This document shows, piece after piece, positions 1 to 7,670 of a stretch of DNA of 9,466 nt. Source of the stretch: Candidatus Zixiibacteriota bacterium (GTDB lineage: Bacteria; Zixibacteria; MSB-5A5; GN15; FEB-12); the NCBI GenBank assembly GCA_030642845.1, contig DAOWMZ010000041.1, positions 1 through 9,466 on the forward strand, in the 5' to 3' direction. Below the pieces are notes generated by a model. It was not told the origin of the DNA, made no database searches, and saw nothing but the letters and a program-made list of their open reading frames with translations. Each line of letters opens with the position of its first letter. Positions within the stretch are counted from its first letter, which is position 1. The position numbers and the translations under genes were made by a program.

Positions 1-633
1 ACAAAGAAAAAAGAAAAAGTACAAAGAATTAAGCAAAGCCCCAAACTTCCGGCAGAAACAAGGCGCAATCAGATTCTGGATGCAGCTCATAATCTCTTTG
101 AAAAAAAGGGTTATAGAGCAACTACCATTGATGATATCGCAAAGTTTACCGGTTTGACAAAGGGGGCGGTCTATTATCATTTCAAAAGTAAAGAGTCGAT
201 TCTGAAATATCTGGTTCAGTGCGTTCTTGATGGATGGGTTGATGCCTTTAATGAAATCCCTGATGGTTCCCTATCACCAAGTGAGCTATTGAAAAAGGTT
301 CGTGAAGCTGATCATAATATGCCCTTGAATAATGCAAGCCATAATCTTTCTGTTATTTCTGAAATAATGCAAATTCCAAACATCAAAAAAATGATTAATA
401 AAGGGTATGAATATATAGTAGAAGCGTGTATGAAATGTCTTGATGCCAGGTATGTTAAATCAAAATCTCATAGGAAACAACTTGCAATCTTTGTCCTGCT
501 TTTTTATGATGGAATCTGTTGGGCGCAAAATTTTGATACTGACCAGATTGATTTTAAAAGACAGACAAGGCTGTTTTCATCTCTGTTTGTACCAGAGAAA
601 GATGAAATGTTAAAGAAAGGAATATCTTCGTGA
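1..633 (+). CDS. TetR/AcrR-family transcriptional regulator (5' end outside window)
   Basis: DNA-binding repressor of the TetR family, probably controlling the efflux genes that follow. The frame is open from base 1 and 210 residues are visible. Counting from the first codon, a lysine-rich leader (1-17) precedes a clear TetR helix-turn-helix at about 20-66: TRRNQILDAA, then LFEKKGYRATTIDDIA, then GLTKGAVYYHFKSKE, which is the usual recognition helix. The rest (about 70-210) is a helical, poorly conserved ligand-binding domain ending in LFVPEKDEM; I cannot tell its ligand. No ATG, GTG or TTG occurs in frame before the HTH, so the true start is upstream of the window. A TTG at 154 could only give a protein lacking most of the HTH and is not the start. 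The gene ends inside the start of the outer membrane factor gene (GTGA overlap), so it is very likely cotranscribed with it. Family certain; target and ligand are inference. Confidence 0.93.
   Translation, partial: TKKKEKVQRIKQSPKLPAETRRNQILDAAHNLFEKKGYRATTIDDIAKFTGLTKGAVYYHFKSKESILKYLVQCVLDGWVDAFNEIPDGSLSPSELLKKVREADHNMPLNNASHNLSVISEIMQIPNIKKMINKGYEYIVEACMKCLDARYVKSKSHRKQLAIFVLLFYDGICWAQNFDTDQIDFKRQTRLFSSLFVPEKDEMLKKGISS
615..621 (+). promoter_or_regulatory. Ribosome binding site for the outer membrane factor gene
   Basis: GAAAGGA lies inside the end of the tetR-family gene, 8 bases before the GTG at 630. This good Shine-Dalgarno match favours GTG 630 over the in-frame ATG at 690, which has only a weak purine stretch in front of it. 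Confidence 0.6.
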
Positions 634-1835
634 GTTGTAGCTCTGAACTCAAATTACCTGAATATACTAAAGTTAGATGGTGGCTGAGTATGTTGCTATT
701 AATGTTTGTGACTCTGTTTTTAATAACGAATATAGATGCTCAACCTCTTAAGCTCAATATTGAAGATGTAAGAGAGAAAGCTCTTGAATTCAATCGCAAT
801 TATTTATCAGCCAAAGAGGAAATGGTCAAAGCTGACGGGGAAGTTGTCAAGGCACGTTCCGGAGCATTGCCCACAATTAATGCCACTGGCTTATACACCC
901 GTAATTTTATTATTCCCAAGATGTTTTTTGAGGATAATGAAGAAACCACGAGTTTACAATTCGGATATAAAAACAGTTTCCAGTTTGGGGTTACTTTGCA
1001 GCAATCGATTTTTCAGGGTGGGAAGGTCTTTACAGCTTATTCGATTGCCAAAGATTATAAAAAATACTCACAAGGGATGGTTTCTGAATTTGAAGTTCTT
1101 AGAGCCAGAGTTGAAAAAAATAATTTATTACCTGGTATGTTGGCCGTCGAGTCAAACCTTCGTCTTTCGGAAAAACAATTGAAATCATTCCTTGGAATTA
1201 ATCTGAATTCAGAGATAGTACTGATTGAACAGGTTGATGATACTGCCATCGCCAATATCCCTTCAATGGATGAATTAATTCAAAAAGCTTTGTTACAAAG
1301 ACCGGAGGTAAAGCAGACTGATCTGTTAGTGGACATTTCCCGTAAAGCAATAAAAATAGCTAAAGGGGATTACTATCCTTCAGTAGCTGCTTTTGCTTCC
1401 TATAATTGGCAGTCAACTTCAGATGAATTTTCTCTGAGTAATAATGTAAGTAAATCTGCGACTGCTGGAATATCTCTAAATATTCCAATATTTCAGGGTG
1501 GCGCACGAAGCGGAGATGTCGGTTATAGAAAGGCTGACCATAGGCAGGCTCAATTGATGCAAAATCAACTGAAGGATGATATCAAACTAGAGGTTGAGGG
1601 TTCCTATGATAGGTTATTACAGGCAAAAAAATCTTTGGATATCCAGGGAGTTAATATTGCCGAGGCGGAAGAGGGGCTCAAAATTGCCAATCTAAGATAT
1701 AAATCAGGAGTGGGGACACTGCTTGAGGTTTTATCGGCGCAGGTAGCTCTGACTGATGCTCGGAATGCTCAGGCGGAAGCAATTTTTCAGTTTCGTCAGG
1801 CAAGAGCAGAACTTAAAAAAGCAACAAGTTTATAA
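630..1835 (+). CDS. TolC-family outer membrane efflux protein with an apparent ~51-residue internal deletion
   Basis: Outer membrane channel component expected to work with the adaptor and RND pump downstream. From GTG 630 it is 401 residues. A basic stretch (K14, R16) and a hydrophobic core at about 18-32 look like a Sec signal peptide with cleavage near IDA|Q (37/38). The two OEP repeats are recognisable: QQSIFQGG (124-131) and NIPIFQGG (284-291) mark the ends of the membrane strands, and GMVSEFEVLRAR (149-160) pairs with GVGTLLEVLSAQ (360-371). In repeat 2 the second FQGG glycine and the later GV motif are 69 residues apart; in repeat 1 they are only 18 apart. Repeat 1 thus lacks about 51 residues, nearly all of the long periplasmic helix equivalent to TolC H3. 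The frame is intact. It may be a defective allele, a real short variant, or an assembly deletion. It overlaps the tetR-family gene by 4 bases. Confidence 0.88.
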   Translation: MSCSSELKLPEYTKVRWWLSMLLLMFVTLFLITNIDAQPLKLNIEDVREKALEFNRNYLSAKEEMVKADGEVVKARSGALPTINATGLYTRNFIIPKMFFEDNEETTSLQFGYKNSFQFGVTLQQSIFQGGKVFTAYSIAKDYKKYSQGMVSEFEVLRARVEKNNLLPGMLAVESNLRLSEKQLKSFLGINLNSEIVLIEQVDDTAIANIPSMDELIQKALLQRPEVKQTDLLVDISRKAIKIAKGDYYPSVAAFASYNWQSTSDEFSLSNNVSKSATAGISLNIPIFQGGARSGDVGYRKADHRQAQLMQNQLKDDIKLEVEGSYDRLLQAKKSLDIQGVNIAEAEEGLKIANLRYKSGVGTLLEVLSAQVALTDARNAQAEAIFQFRQARAELKKATSL

Positions 1836-1846
1836 TTAAATATATT

Positions 1847-1850
1847 GGAA
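1847..1850 (+). promoter_or_regulatory. Ribosome binding site for the adaptor gene
   Basis: GGAA in the short gap after the outer membrane factor gene, 9 bases before ATG 1860. It overlaps the alternative TTG codon at 1845, which argues against that TTG being the start. The match is modest. Confidence 0.45.
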
Positions 1851-1859
1851 TTATGTAAA

Positions 1860-2909
1860 ATGAGTATGAAAAAGATATTACTTTCCACAGCTATACTATC
1901 AATGATGGCTCTATTGCTTTCATGCGGTGGTCAGGAATCAGATGACAACACTGAAGTAACCATTGAACGGGAGATCCCTGTTAAAGTGATGATTGCCAAC
2001 CAATCGACTGAAGAGTTTGTTAAAACTTATACAGGAACCATTGAAGGTAAAAAACAGGCCGTCATATACAGTAAAATAGCTGAAGCTGTCGATATAGTTC
2101 ATGTTAAAGAAGGGGATATAGTTAAACCCAAACAAGTAATAGTATCCCTTGATAATTACGGTGCCAGTTCCAGTTATCAGCAGACACTCTCTCTTTTTAA
2201 AAATGCCGAAAAGAACTTCAATAAAATGGCTTATCTTTATGAAGAAGGAGCAGTAAGTGAATCCCAGTATGATGAAGCCAAAACCGATTATGAAGTAAGT
2301 AAGGCTTCCTGGGAAGCGGCTGGTAAACTGGTCAACATCCAGACTCCTATCAAAGGGACAGTTACTTCGCTCTTGGTATCAAAAGGTGATTATATTAGTG
2401 CCGGACAGGAAATTGCCACAATTGCAACGATTGATACTCTCAGGGTTAAATTTGGTGTGAATGAAAAAGATATTAATCATGTAAAAGAGGGCAGCAAAGT
2501 TAATCTGGTCGTAAGTTCATTAAATCTTACAACTACAGGAATTGTTAACACAGTTGCTAAATCGGCTGATCCCTTTACACGTTCATATCAGGTTGAAGCT
2601 TTTCTTATTAATAGTGAAAATATTTTTTCTCCCGGAATGTTTATCCGTATTGAAATCATTATGGATGTTCTGGAGAATGTTATTACTGTTCCCCGTAAGG
2701 CAGTTCTTAATCTTGACGGAAAAGATATGATCTATACTGTGAAGAATGGTAAAGCTAGACTAAAAGGAGTCAGCCTGGGGGTTGATTTAAGTGGGAGGGT
2801 AATTATAAATTCCGGACTAAATGCAGGGGATACTCTGGTGACGCTTGGACAGGATTACCTTGAAGATAATATCAAAGTAAAAATTACAAGTGTAGAGACA
2901 GGTGAATAA
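1860..2909 (+). CDS. RND efflux periplasmic adaptor (membrane fusion protein), lipoprotein
   Basis: HlyD/AcrA-type adaptor linking the inner-membrane pump to the outer membrane channel. From ATG 1860 it is 349 residues. A lipoprotein signal peptide is clear: KK at 4-5, a hydrophobic core, and lipobox LLSC with the lipidated cysteine at 22, so it should be membrane-anchored on the periplasmic side. After an acidic linker come the first lipoyl half-motif (YTGTIEGKKQAVIYSK, then VHVKEGDIVKPKQVI), an alpha-hairpin of two similar-length helices around YEEGAVSESQYDEAK, the second lipoyl half (IQTPIKGTVTSLLVSKGDYI), a beta-barrel domain with SPGMFIRIEI, and a membrane-proximal domain (ITVPRKAVLNLDGKDMIYTV). 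A TTG at 1845 would add five residues, but ATG 1860 is better placed behind GGAA; ATG 1866 is also possible. Its stop overlaps the transporter start by one base (TAATG). Confidence 0.93.
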   Translation: MSMKKILLSTAILSMMALLLSCGGQESDDNTEVTIEREIPVKVMIANQSTEEFVKTYTGTIEGKKQAVIYSKIAEAVDIVHVKEGDIVKPKQVIVSLDNYGASSSYQQTLSLFKNAEKNFNKMAYLYEEGAVSESQYDEAKTDYEVSKASWEAAGKLVNIQTPIKGTVTSLLVSKGDYISAGQEIATIATIDTLRVKFGVNEKDINHVKEGSKVNLVVSSLNLTTTGIVNTVAKSADPFTRSYQVEAFLINSENIFSPGMFIRIEIIMDVLENVITVPRKAVLNLDGKDMIYTVKNGKARLKGVSLGVDLSGRVIINSGLNAGDTLVTLGQDYLEDNIKVKITSVETGE

Positions 2910-5900
2910 TGAAACTCTCTGAGATAGCGGTAAAAAGACCTGTTTTTGCCACAATGATGATTGCCGCCTTGATGGTGCTGGGGATATTTTCTTATTATGA
3001 CTTGTCGGTTAATCTTTTTCCTGATATCGATTTCCCAATTACTATTGTCCAGACAATTTATCCCGGAGCAGCAGCAGAAACAGTTGAAACTGAAGTTTCC
3101 AAAGAGATTGAAGATGCCATTAATGAGATTTCAGGTATCAAGCATATTACTTCCCGCTCACAAGAAGGCTATTCTCTTTTAATAGTTGAATTTCAATTAT
3201 ATAAAGATGGTTTTGAATCAACTCAGGAAGTTCGTGAAAAAATAGCTGGGGTCAGATCTGAATTACCGGATGAGATCGAAGAACCTATTGTACAAAATTA
3301 TGATCCTGATGCTGAACCAATTATATCTTTGGCAATTTCCGGAAGAAGATCTGCTCGTGAAATTACAGAACTGACCAAGAATTTAATCAAGAAACAGATT
3401 GAGACAGTTCCCGGGGTTGGTAATGTTGAAATGATTGGTGGTCAGGAACGGGAAATCCTGATTGCGTTAAATCCTGAGAAAATGGAATCATACGGAATTG
3501 CTGTAGATGATATTAGGGGAGCAGTCTCTGCCGCTAATCTTGAAATACCGGGTGGACGGGTAGAAGAATCATCGCGCGAATATATTGTAAGGATGGCAGG
3601 GAGATTAAACCGGGTTGATGAGTTTGATAATATTATTGTTATAAATAAAAATGGAATTCCGGTTTATCTAAAAGATATCGCTGTAGTCAAAGATACTATC
3701 GAAGAACAGCGCTCATTTGCCAGTTATAATATGAATCCTGCAGTTTCTCTTTCAATAAAAAAGCAATCAGGAACCAATACGGTCGATATGGCGCGCAAGG
3801 TCAAGGAACGTATCGTAAAACTTGAAAAGGAACTTCCCGCAGATATTTCAATAAAAATTGTAAAAGACTATTCAACATTTATTGAAGATTCAATTCATGA
3901 AATTCTCTTTAATATCCAATTCGGGACATTCCTTGCTGTATTAGTGATATTTCTTTTTCTGCTGGATTATCGTCCAACAATCATTGCAGGTATTTCAATA
4001 CCCATATCGTTGGTGGCTACTTTTACTATAATGAACGCACTGGGATTTACAATAAATATGATGACCCTGATGGGGTTATCTTTATCAGTGGGGATACTTA
4101 TCGATGATGCTATTGTGGTTATGGAAAATGTTTACAGACATATCAGTATGGGAAAAGATCGAGTAAAGGCGGCTATTGACGGAACCAAAGAAATAGGATT
4201 GGCCGTGATGGCTACCACTTTTGCCATTATGGTTGTATTCCTCCCGATTGCTTATATGGAAGGTATCGTTGGTAGATTCTTCTTTGAATTCGGCATCACA
4301 GTGGCTTTTGCTGTTCTTATTTCTCTGTTCGTAGCTTTCACTTTGACTCCTATGATGTCCTCTCGTTGGCTATCTGTAAAAAAAGAAAAAAAGAATAATA
4401 AAAAACTGTCTGTTTTTGCACGCATCTGGAATCCAATTTATAATTTCCTCTCACAATGGAACAAGTTCTTTGAAAGCCTGAACCCGAAATACAAAAGATT
4501 ATTACAGAGATCTTTAAATCATCGATGGATAGTTATAGTCATAGCTATGCTGACAATTGTGTTTGCCGGTTTTATGACACGGTTTGTAGGTATGGAGTTT
4601 ATGACACAATCCGATCAGAACCAGATGATAATAACAATGTCATCACCCCCGGGATCAAATCTTGATGAGACAATTAAAAAATTGCAGGAAATTGAATCAA
4701 TTACCCGTGAGATGAGCGAAGTTAATAATACTTTTATTACAATTGGAGAGGGAAACGCTCCGGTAACTGACGGGCAGCTTCTCGTTAAGTTTATAGATCG
4801 CAGTGAAAGATTGTTAAGTGCCAAAGAACTAATTGATTCTACCAGATTACTTGTAGCAGATATCCCCGGTGCAATTATTTCAATTGCGGCTCAGAAAGGA
4901 GAAGGGGGAGGAGAGAAACCGATTGAATTATCTATTCGTGGAGAAGATCTTGATGTACTGACTCAAATTGCTCATGAGATGCAACAGATAATGTATAAGA
5001 TCCCCGGGACGGTTGATGTTGAAAACTCACTTGAGGAAGGCAAACCGGAAATCAGGGTAGAGATTGATCGAAGACTAGCCGATGATTTGGCTTTGAATTT
5101 GTATCAAATACCTACCACAGTTCGTTCTCTTATTGAAGGAGAAGTTGTTTCTACTTATAAAGAAGGGGATGAGGAGTATGATGTTCGGATTAAACTGGAC
5201 GATGAATTCCGGTCATCGATGGCAAGCCTTGAGAGGATTTTAATTAAAAGCGACAAAGAACTTTCCAATGGTGATAAATTGTTAGTTCCTTTGGGTAGAG
5301 TGGCTAAACTGAAAAAGTCTTCTTCTATAGGCCAATATAACCGCTTTGATCGTCAACGGGAAGTTAGAGTAAATGCCAATGTAACCAGTTGGGCTTTTGC
5401 TGGAACTATTGCTAATGAAATAATGGAAAAAGCAAGCGAGATAGCTTTACCACCCGGATATTCAGTGTCCAAGGTTGGTGAAGCTGAAATAATGGATGAA
5501 TCGTTTACTAATATCGTCAAAGCTCTGGTTCTCGCAGTAATATTTATATATCTCCTGTTAGCATCCCAGTATGAATCCTTTTTTGATCCTTTATCAATCA
5601 TGATTTCATTGCCTCTTTCACTGGTAGGGGCTATATTAGGATTAGTTGGCTCATCGTTCTCCATTATGTCTTTGATTGGAATTGTGCTGTTGATGGGGCT
5701 GGTGACAAAAAATGCAATTTTATTAATAGATTTTGTGAAACAAGAAAGAGCCAAAGGTGTTCCAAGAACTGAAGCGATATTAACAGCCGGTCCAATCAGA
5801 TTGAGACCGATCCTTATGACCACGCTGGCTACTGTTTTCGGGATGCTGCCGTTAGCATTAGGATTAGGTCCCGGAGCGGAGTTCAGGTCACCGATGGCCA

Positions 5901-6052
5901 AAGCTGTTATAGGCGGGATGCTGTCATCAACCTTGCTTACTTTGGTTGTGGTACCGGTGGTTTATACGCTGATTGATGATTTTGTAGGTTTCTTTAAAAA
6001 GAAAAAAAATAAAGTTGAGATCAAAACAGAAGAAATGGTAGTTAGTGGTTAA
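2909..6052 (+). CDS. HAE-1 family RND efflux transporter (AcrB/MexB-like inner-membrane pump)
   Basis: Proton-driven trimeric exporter of the RND superfamily. At 1047 residues it has the normal HAE-1 length and looks intact. It opens with MKLSEIAVKRPVFATMMIAA and TM1 (about 12-29), followed by the porter domain with the typical NLFPDIDFP stretch. TM2 begins near 335, and TM4 carries GILIDDAIVVMEN with the proton-relay pair D399/D400 (AcrB D407/D408). TM7 starts near 538 (HRWIVIVIA) after a lysine-rich cytosolic loop. TM8 is near 872-890 and ends in LLASQYESFFDPLSIM. TM10 has MGLVTKNAILLIDF with K934 (AcrB K940 equivalent). TM11-12 contain IRLRPILMTTLATVFGMLP and SPMAKAVIGGML. All three relay residues are present, so activity is expected. 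Having D399, D400 and K934 together with SQYESFF points to the HAE-1 drug/lipophile group and not to CusA-type metal pumps. The substrate cannot be read from sequence. A basic tail (KKKKNK) ends the protein. Confidence 0.96.
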   Translation: MKLSEIAVKRPVFATMMIAALMVLGIFSYYDLSVNLFPDIDFPITIVQTIYPGAAAETVETEVSKEIEDAINEISGIKHITSRSQEGYSLLIVEFQLYKDGFESTQEVREKIAGVRSELPDEIEEPIVQNYDPDAEPIISLAISGRRSAREITELTKNLIKKQIETVPGVGNVEMIGGQEREILIALNPEKMESYGIAVDDIRGAVSAANLEIPGGRVEESSREYIVRMAGRLNRVDEFDNIIVINKNGIPVYLKDIAVVKDTIEEQRSFASYNMNPAVSLSIKKQSGTNTVDMARKVKERIVKLEKELPADISIKIVKDYSTFIEDSIHEILFNIQFGTFLAVLVIFLFLLDYRPTIIAGISIPISLVATFTIMNALGFTINMMTLMGLSLSVGILIDDAIVVMENVYRHISMGKDRVKAAIDGTKEIGLAVMATTFAIMVVFLPIAYMEGIVGRFFFEFGITVAFAVLISLFVAFTLTPMMSSRWLSVKKEKKNNKKLSVFARIWNPIYNFLSQWNKFFESLNPKYKRLLQRSLNHRWIVIVIAMLTIVFAGFMTRFVGMEFMTQSDQNQMIITMSSPPGSNLDETIKKLQEIESITREMSEVNNTFITIGEGNAPVTDGQLLVKFIDRSERLLSAKELIDSTRLLVADIPGAIISIAAQKGEGGGEKPIELSIRGEDLDVLTQIAHEMQQIMYKIPGTVDVENSLEEGKPEIRVEIDRRLADDLALNLYQIPTTVRSLIEGEVVSTYKEGDEEYDVRIKLDDEFRSSMASLERILIKSDKELSNGDKLLVPLGRVAKLKKSSSIGQYNRFDRQREVRVNANVTSWAFAGTIANEIMEKASEIALPPGYSVSKVGEAEIMDESFTNIVKALVLAVIFIYLLLASQYESFFDPLSIMISLPLSLVGAILGLVGSSFSIMSLIGIVLLMGLVTKNAILLIDFVKQERAKGVPRTEAILTAGPIRLRPILMTTLATVFGMLPLALGLGPGAEFRSPMAKAVIGGMLSSTLLTLVVVPVVYTLIDDFVGFFKKKKNKVEIKTEEMVVSG

Positions 6053-7670
6053 GTTAATTACACCAGATAAATCGTTGGGTTATTCCGATATATTTCTTGA
6101 TTATATTGCCGGGCTGTATACCGCCCGACATTTTTATTCGGAAGATAATATAGAGCATGTTGCTGAACAGCTTGATAAGATAGAATACCCACGTGATAAA
6201 ATGGCTGATATTCTTATCAAACAAAATAAGATTTATAATGCTTCTGATAAGGCTTTTGAAAATATTGAAAAACTTCGCCAAAAAGAGACTCTTTGTGTAT
6301 TTAGCGGACAGCAGGCTGTTTTATTTGGTGGACCTCTTCTGGTAATTTTGAAAGCTCTGGCAATTGTAAAAGCTGCTGAAAAATACTCCGAACAACTTAA
6401 AAGACCGGTTGTCCCTGTATTCTGGATTGCTGGAGATGACCACGATTTTGATGAAGTTAACCATACCTTTGTTATCAATCGAAAAGCTGAAATTGAAAAA
6501 ATCATCTATGATGCTCAACTGGAAAAGCAGTTGCCAACCGCTGAGATACTATTAACTGACGAAGAGTCGCTCAAAAATGCAAAAGAAAAGCTTAGAGCAA
6601 GTCTTGGTGAGACTGATTTTACTGATGGTCTTTATGAATTGATTGATGAATGCTACACACCTTCGGACACTATTGTTACAGCCTTTGGAAAATTGTTAGC
6701 AAAATTAGTAGGTGATTACGGGTTGATTTTGTTTTCACCGGGAGATCCTGAAGTTAAAGAATTAGCGAAACTATTTTTTGAAACTATAGTTAATAGACAA
6801 GATGAGCTTCATAATACGCTCAATTCTACTAATGAACATATTTTGCATCATGGTTATCACCTTCAAGTAGAAAAGAAAGAAAATGCTGCCCATCTGTTCT
6901 TAAATAATGAAGGTCGTCGTCCGTTAATGAGTAACGGAAACGGATTTATTGCCGGGGATGAAAAAATAACTAAGGATCAGTTACTTACAATTATTGATCA
7001 GAAATGCCAATCTCTATCTCCCGATGTCATGACCAAACCGATATTTCAATCATATCTTTTTCCGGTTCTTTCCCAAAAAGGGGGACCAGCAGAGATTGCA
7101 TATCTGGCTCAGGTGAATCCATTGTTTTCTATTTTTGATCGGGTAACGCCATTCTATAAAGCTCGGGCATCGGCGACGATAGTTGAAAAACACCATGAAA
7201 AAACAATGTATGAATTTGATATTTCATTTGAAGATCTGACCGGAGATATTGAGCAGATTATAAATCGCATTTTGTCAAAATCATTTCCTGATGATCTTGA
7301 TGCCGATTTCAGCAAGATGAAAAATGGAGTTGATGATAATCTGTCACATTTCATCAGTCAATCATTAAATTTTGATCCCTCTCTGGAATCATTTGGCAAA
7401 CAAATACAGGGTAAAATTGAATTCTCTTTAATGCAGTTAGAAGGAAAGTTGTTTTCAGCTCATAAGAAAAAATCAAAAAATACCCGTGAGAAAATTTATC
7501 GATTATGGAATGCATTATTTACTAATCGTAATTTGCAGGAACGGACATTAAATATCTCTTATTTTATTTCGAAATACGGTTTTGGGATTATAAAATTTAT
7601 CTATGATCAGCTTGAAAGTGAAGAAAAAGCACATCAGTTGATTTATATATCTGAGATGGAGAACAATTAA
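6045..7670 (+). CDS. bshC: BshC, putative cysteine-adding enzyme of bacillithiol biosynthesis
   Basis: Last step of bacillithiol synthesis: believed to ligate L-cysteine to glucosaminyl-malate in the cytoplasm. The assignment comes from Bacillus genetics; the mechanism in the family is poorly defined. The protein is 541 residues, matching the roughly 540 usual for BshC. Family signatures are in order: SGQQAVLFGGP (87-97), PVFWIAGDDHDFDEVNH (124-140, where many homologues have E-D-H-D), KGGPAEIAYLAQ (345-356), then a coiled-coil-like segment around 450-480, and NLQERTLNISYFISKYG (496-512) near the C-terminus. The start is GTG 6045: an in-frame TAG at 6039 excludes anything upstream. It overlaps the RND gene by 8 bases, and purines around 6030-6035 can serve as a weak ribosome binding site. 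The bshA gene follows with no gap. No signal peptide, as expected for a cytosolic enzyme. Confidence 0.93.
   Translation: MVKLITPDKSLGYSDIFLDYIAGLYTARHFYSEDNIEHVAEQLDKIEYPRDKMADILIKQNKIYNASDKAFENIEKLRQKETLCVFSGQQAVLFGGPLLVILKALAIVKAAEKYSEQLKRPVVPVFWIAGDDHDFDEVNHTFVINRKAEIEKIIYDAQLEKQLPTAEILLTDEESLKNAKEKLRASLGETDFTDGLYELIDECYTPSDTIVTAFGKLLAKLVGDYGLILFSPGDPEVKELAKLFFETIVNRQDELHNTLNSTNEHILHHGYHLQVEKKENAAHLFLNNEGRRPLMSNGNGFIAGDEKITKDQLLTIIDQKCQSLSPDVMTKPIFQSYLFPVLSQKGGPAEIAYLAQVNPLFSIFDRVTPFYKARASATIVEKHHEKTMYEFDISFEDLTGDIEQIINRILSKSFPDDLDADFSKMKNGVDDNLSHFISQSLNFDPSLESFGKQIQGKIEFSLMQLEGKLFSAHKKKSKNTREKIYRLWNALFTNRNLQERTLNISYFISKYGFGIIKFIYDQLESEEKAHQLIYISEMENN
7658..7661 (+). promoter_or_regulatory. 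Ribosome binding site for bshA
   Basis: GGAG inside the last codons of bshC, 9 bases before GTG 7671. It supports the GTG start directly after the bshC TAA. Confidence 0.6.

Noticed and set aside
154..633. Short form of the TetR regulator starting at TTG 154
   Set aside because: The frame is open to base 1 and encodes the first part of the TetR helix-turn-helix upstream of 154, so the TTG is an internal leucine of a longer gene.
784..1182. 132-codon + strand open frame inside the outer membrane factor gene
   Set aside because: It lies in another frame of a recognisable OEP protein. The composition is unlike a real protein and no domain is seen. It also does not restore the missing helix, so a frameshift explanation is not supported.
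1845..1859. TTG 1845 as start of the adaptor
   Set aside because: The TTG overlaps the likely ribosome binding site GGAA. ATG 1860 is correctly spaced and gives a standard lipoprotein signal peptide.
1836..1859. Possible promoter or terminator in the only intergenic gap
   Set aside because: Only 24 AT-rich bases, with no inverted repeat or T-run. Too short for a promoter and best explained as a ribosome binding site spacer.
5353..5901. 182-codon antisense open frame under the 3' part of the RND gene
   Set aside because: It mirrors the conserved TM8-TM12 coding region of the pump on the other strand. No family resemblance and no start context of its own.
5996..6010. A-rich run near the end of the RND gene as a possible slippage or frameshift site
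   Set aside because: The frame reads through it into a plausible lysine-rich tail and a stop that overlaps bshC, so no frameshift is needed.
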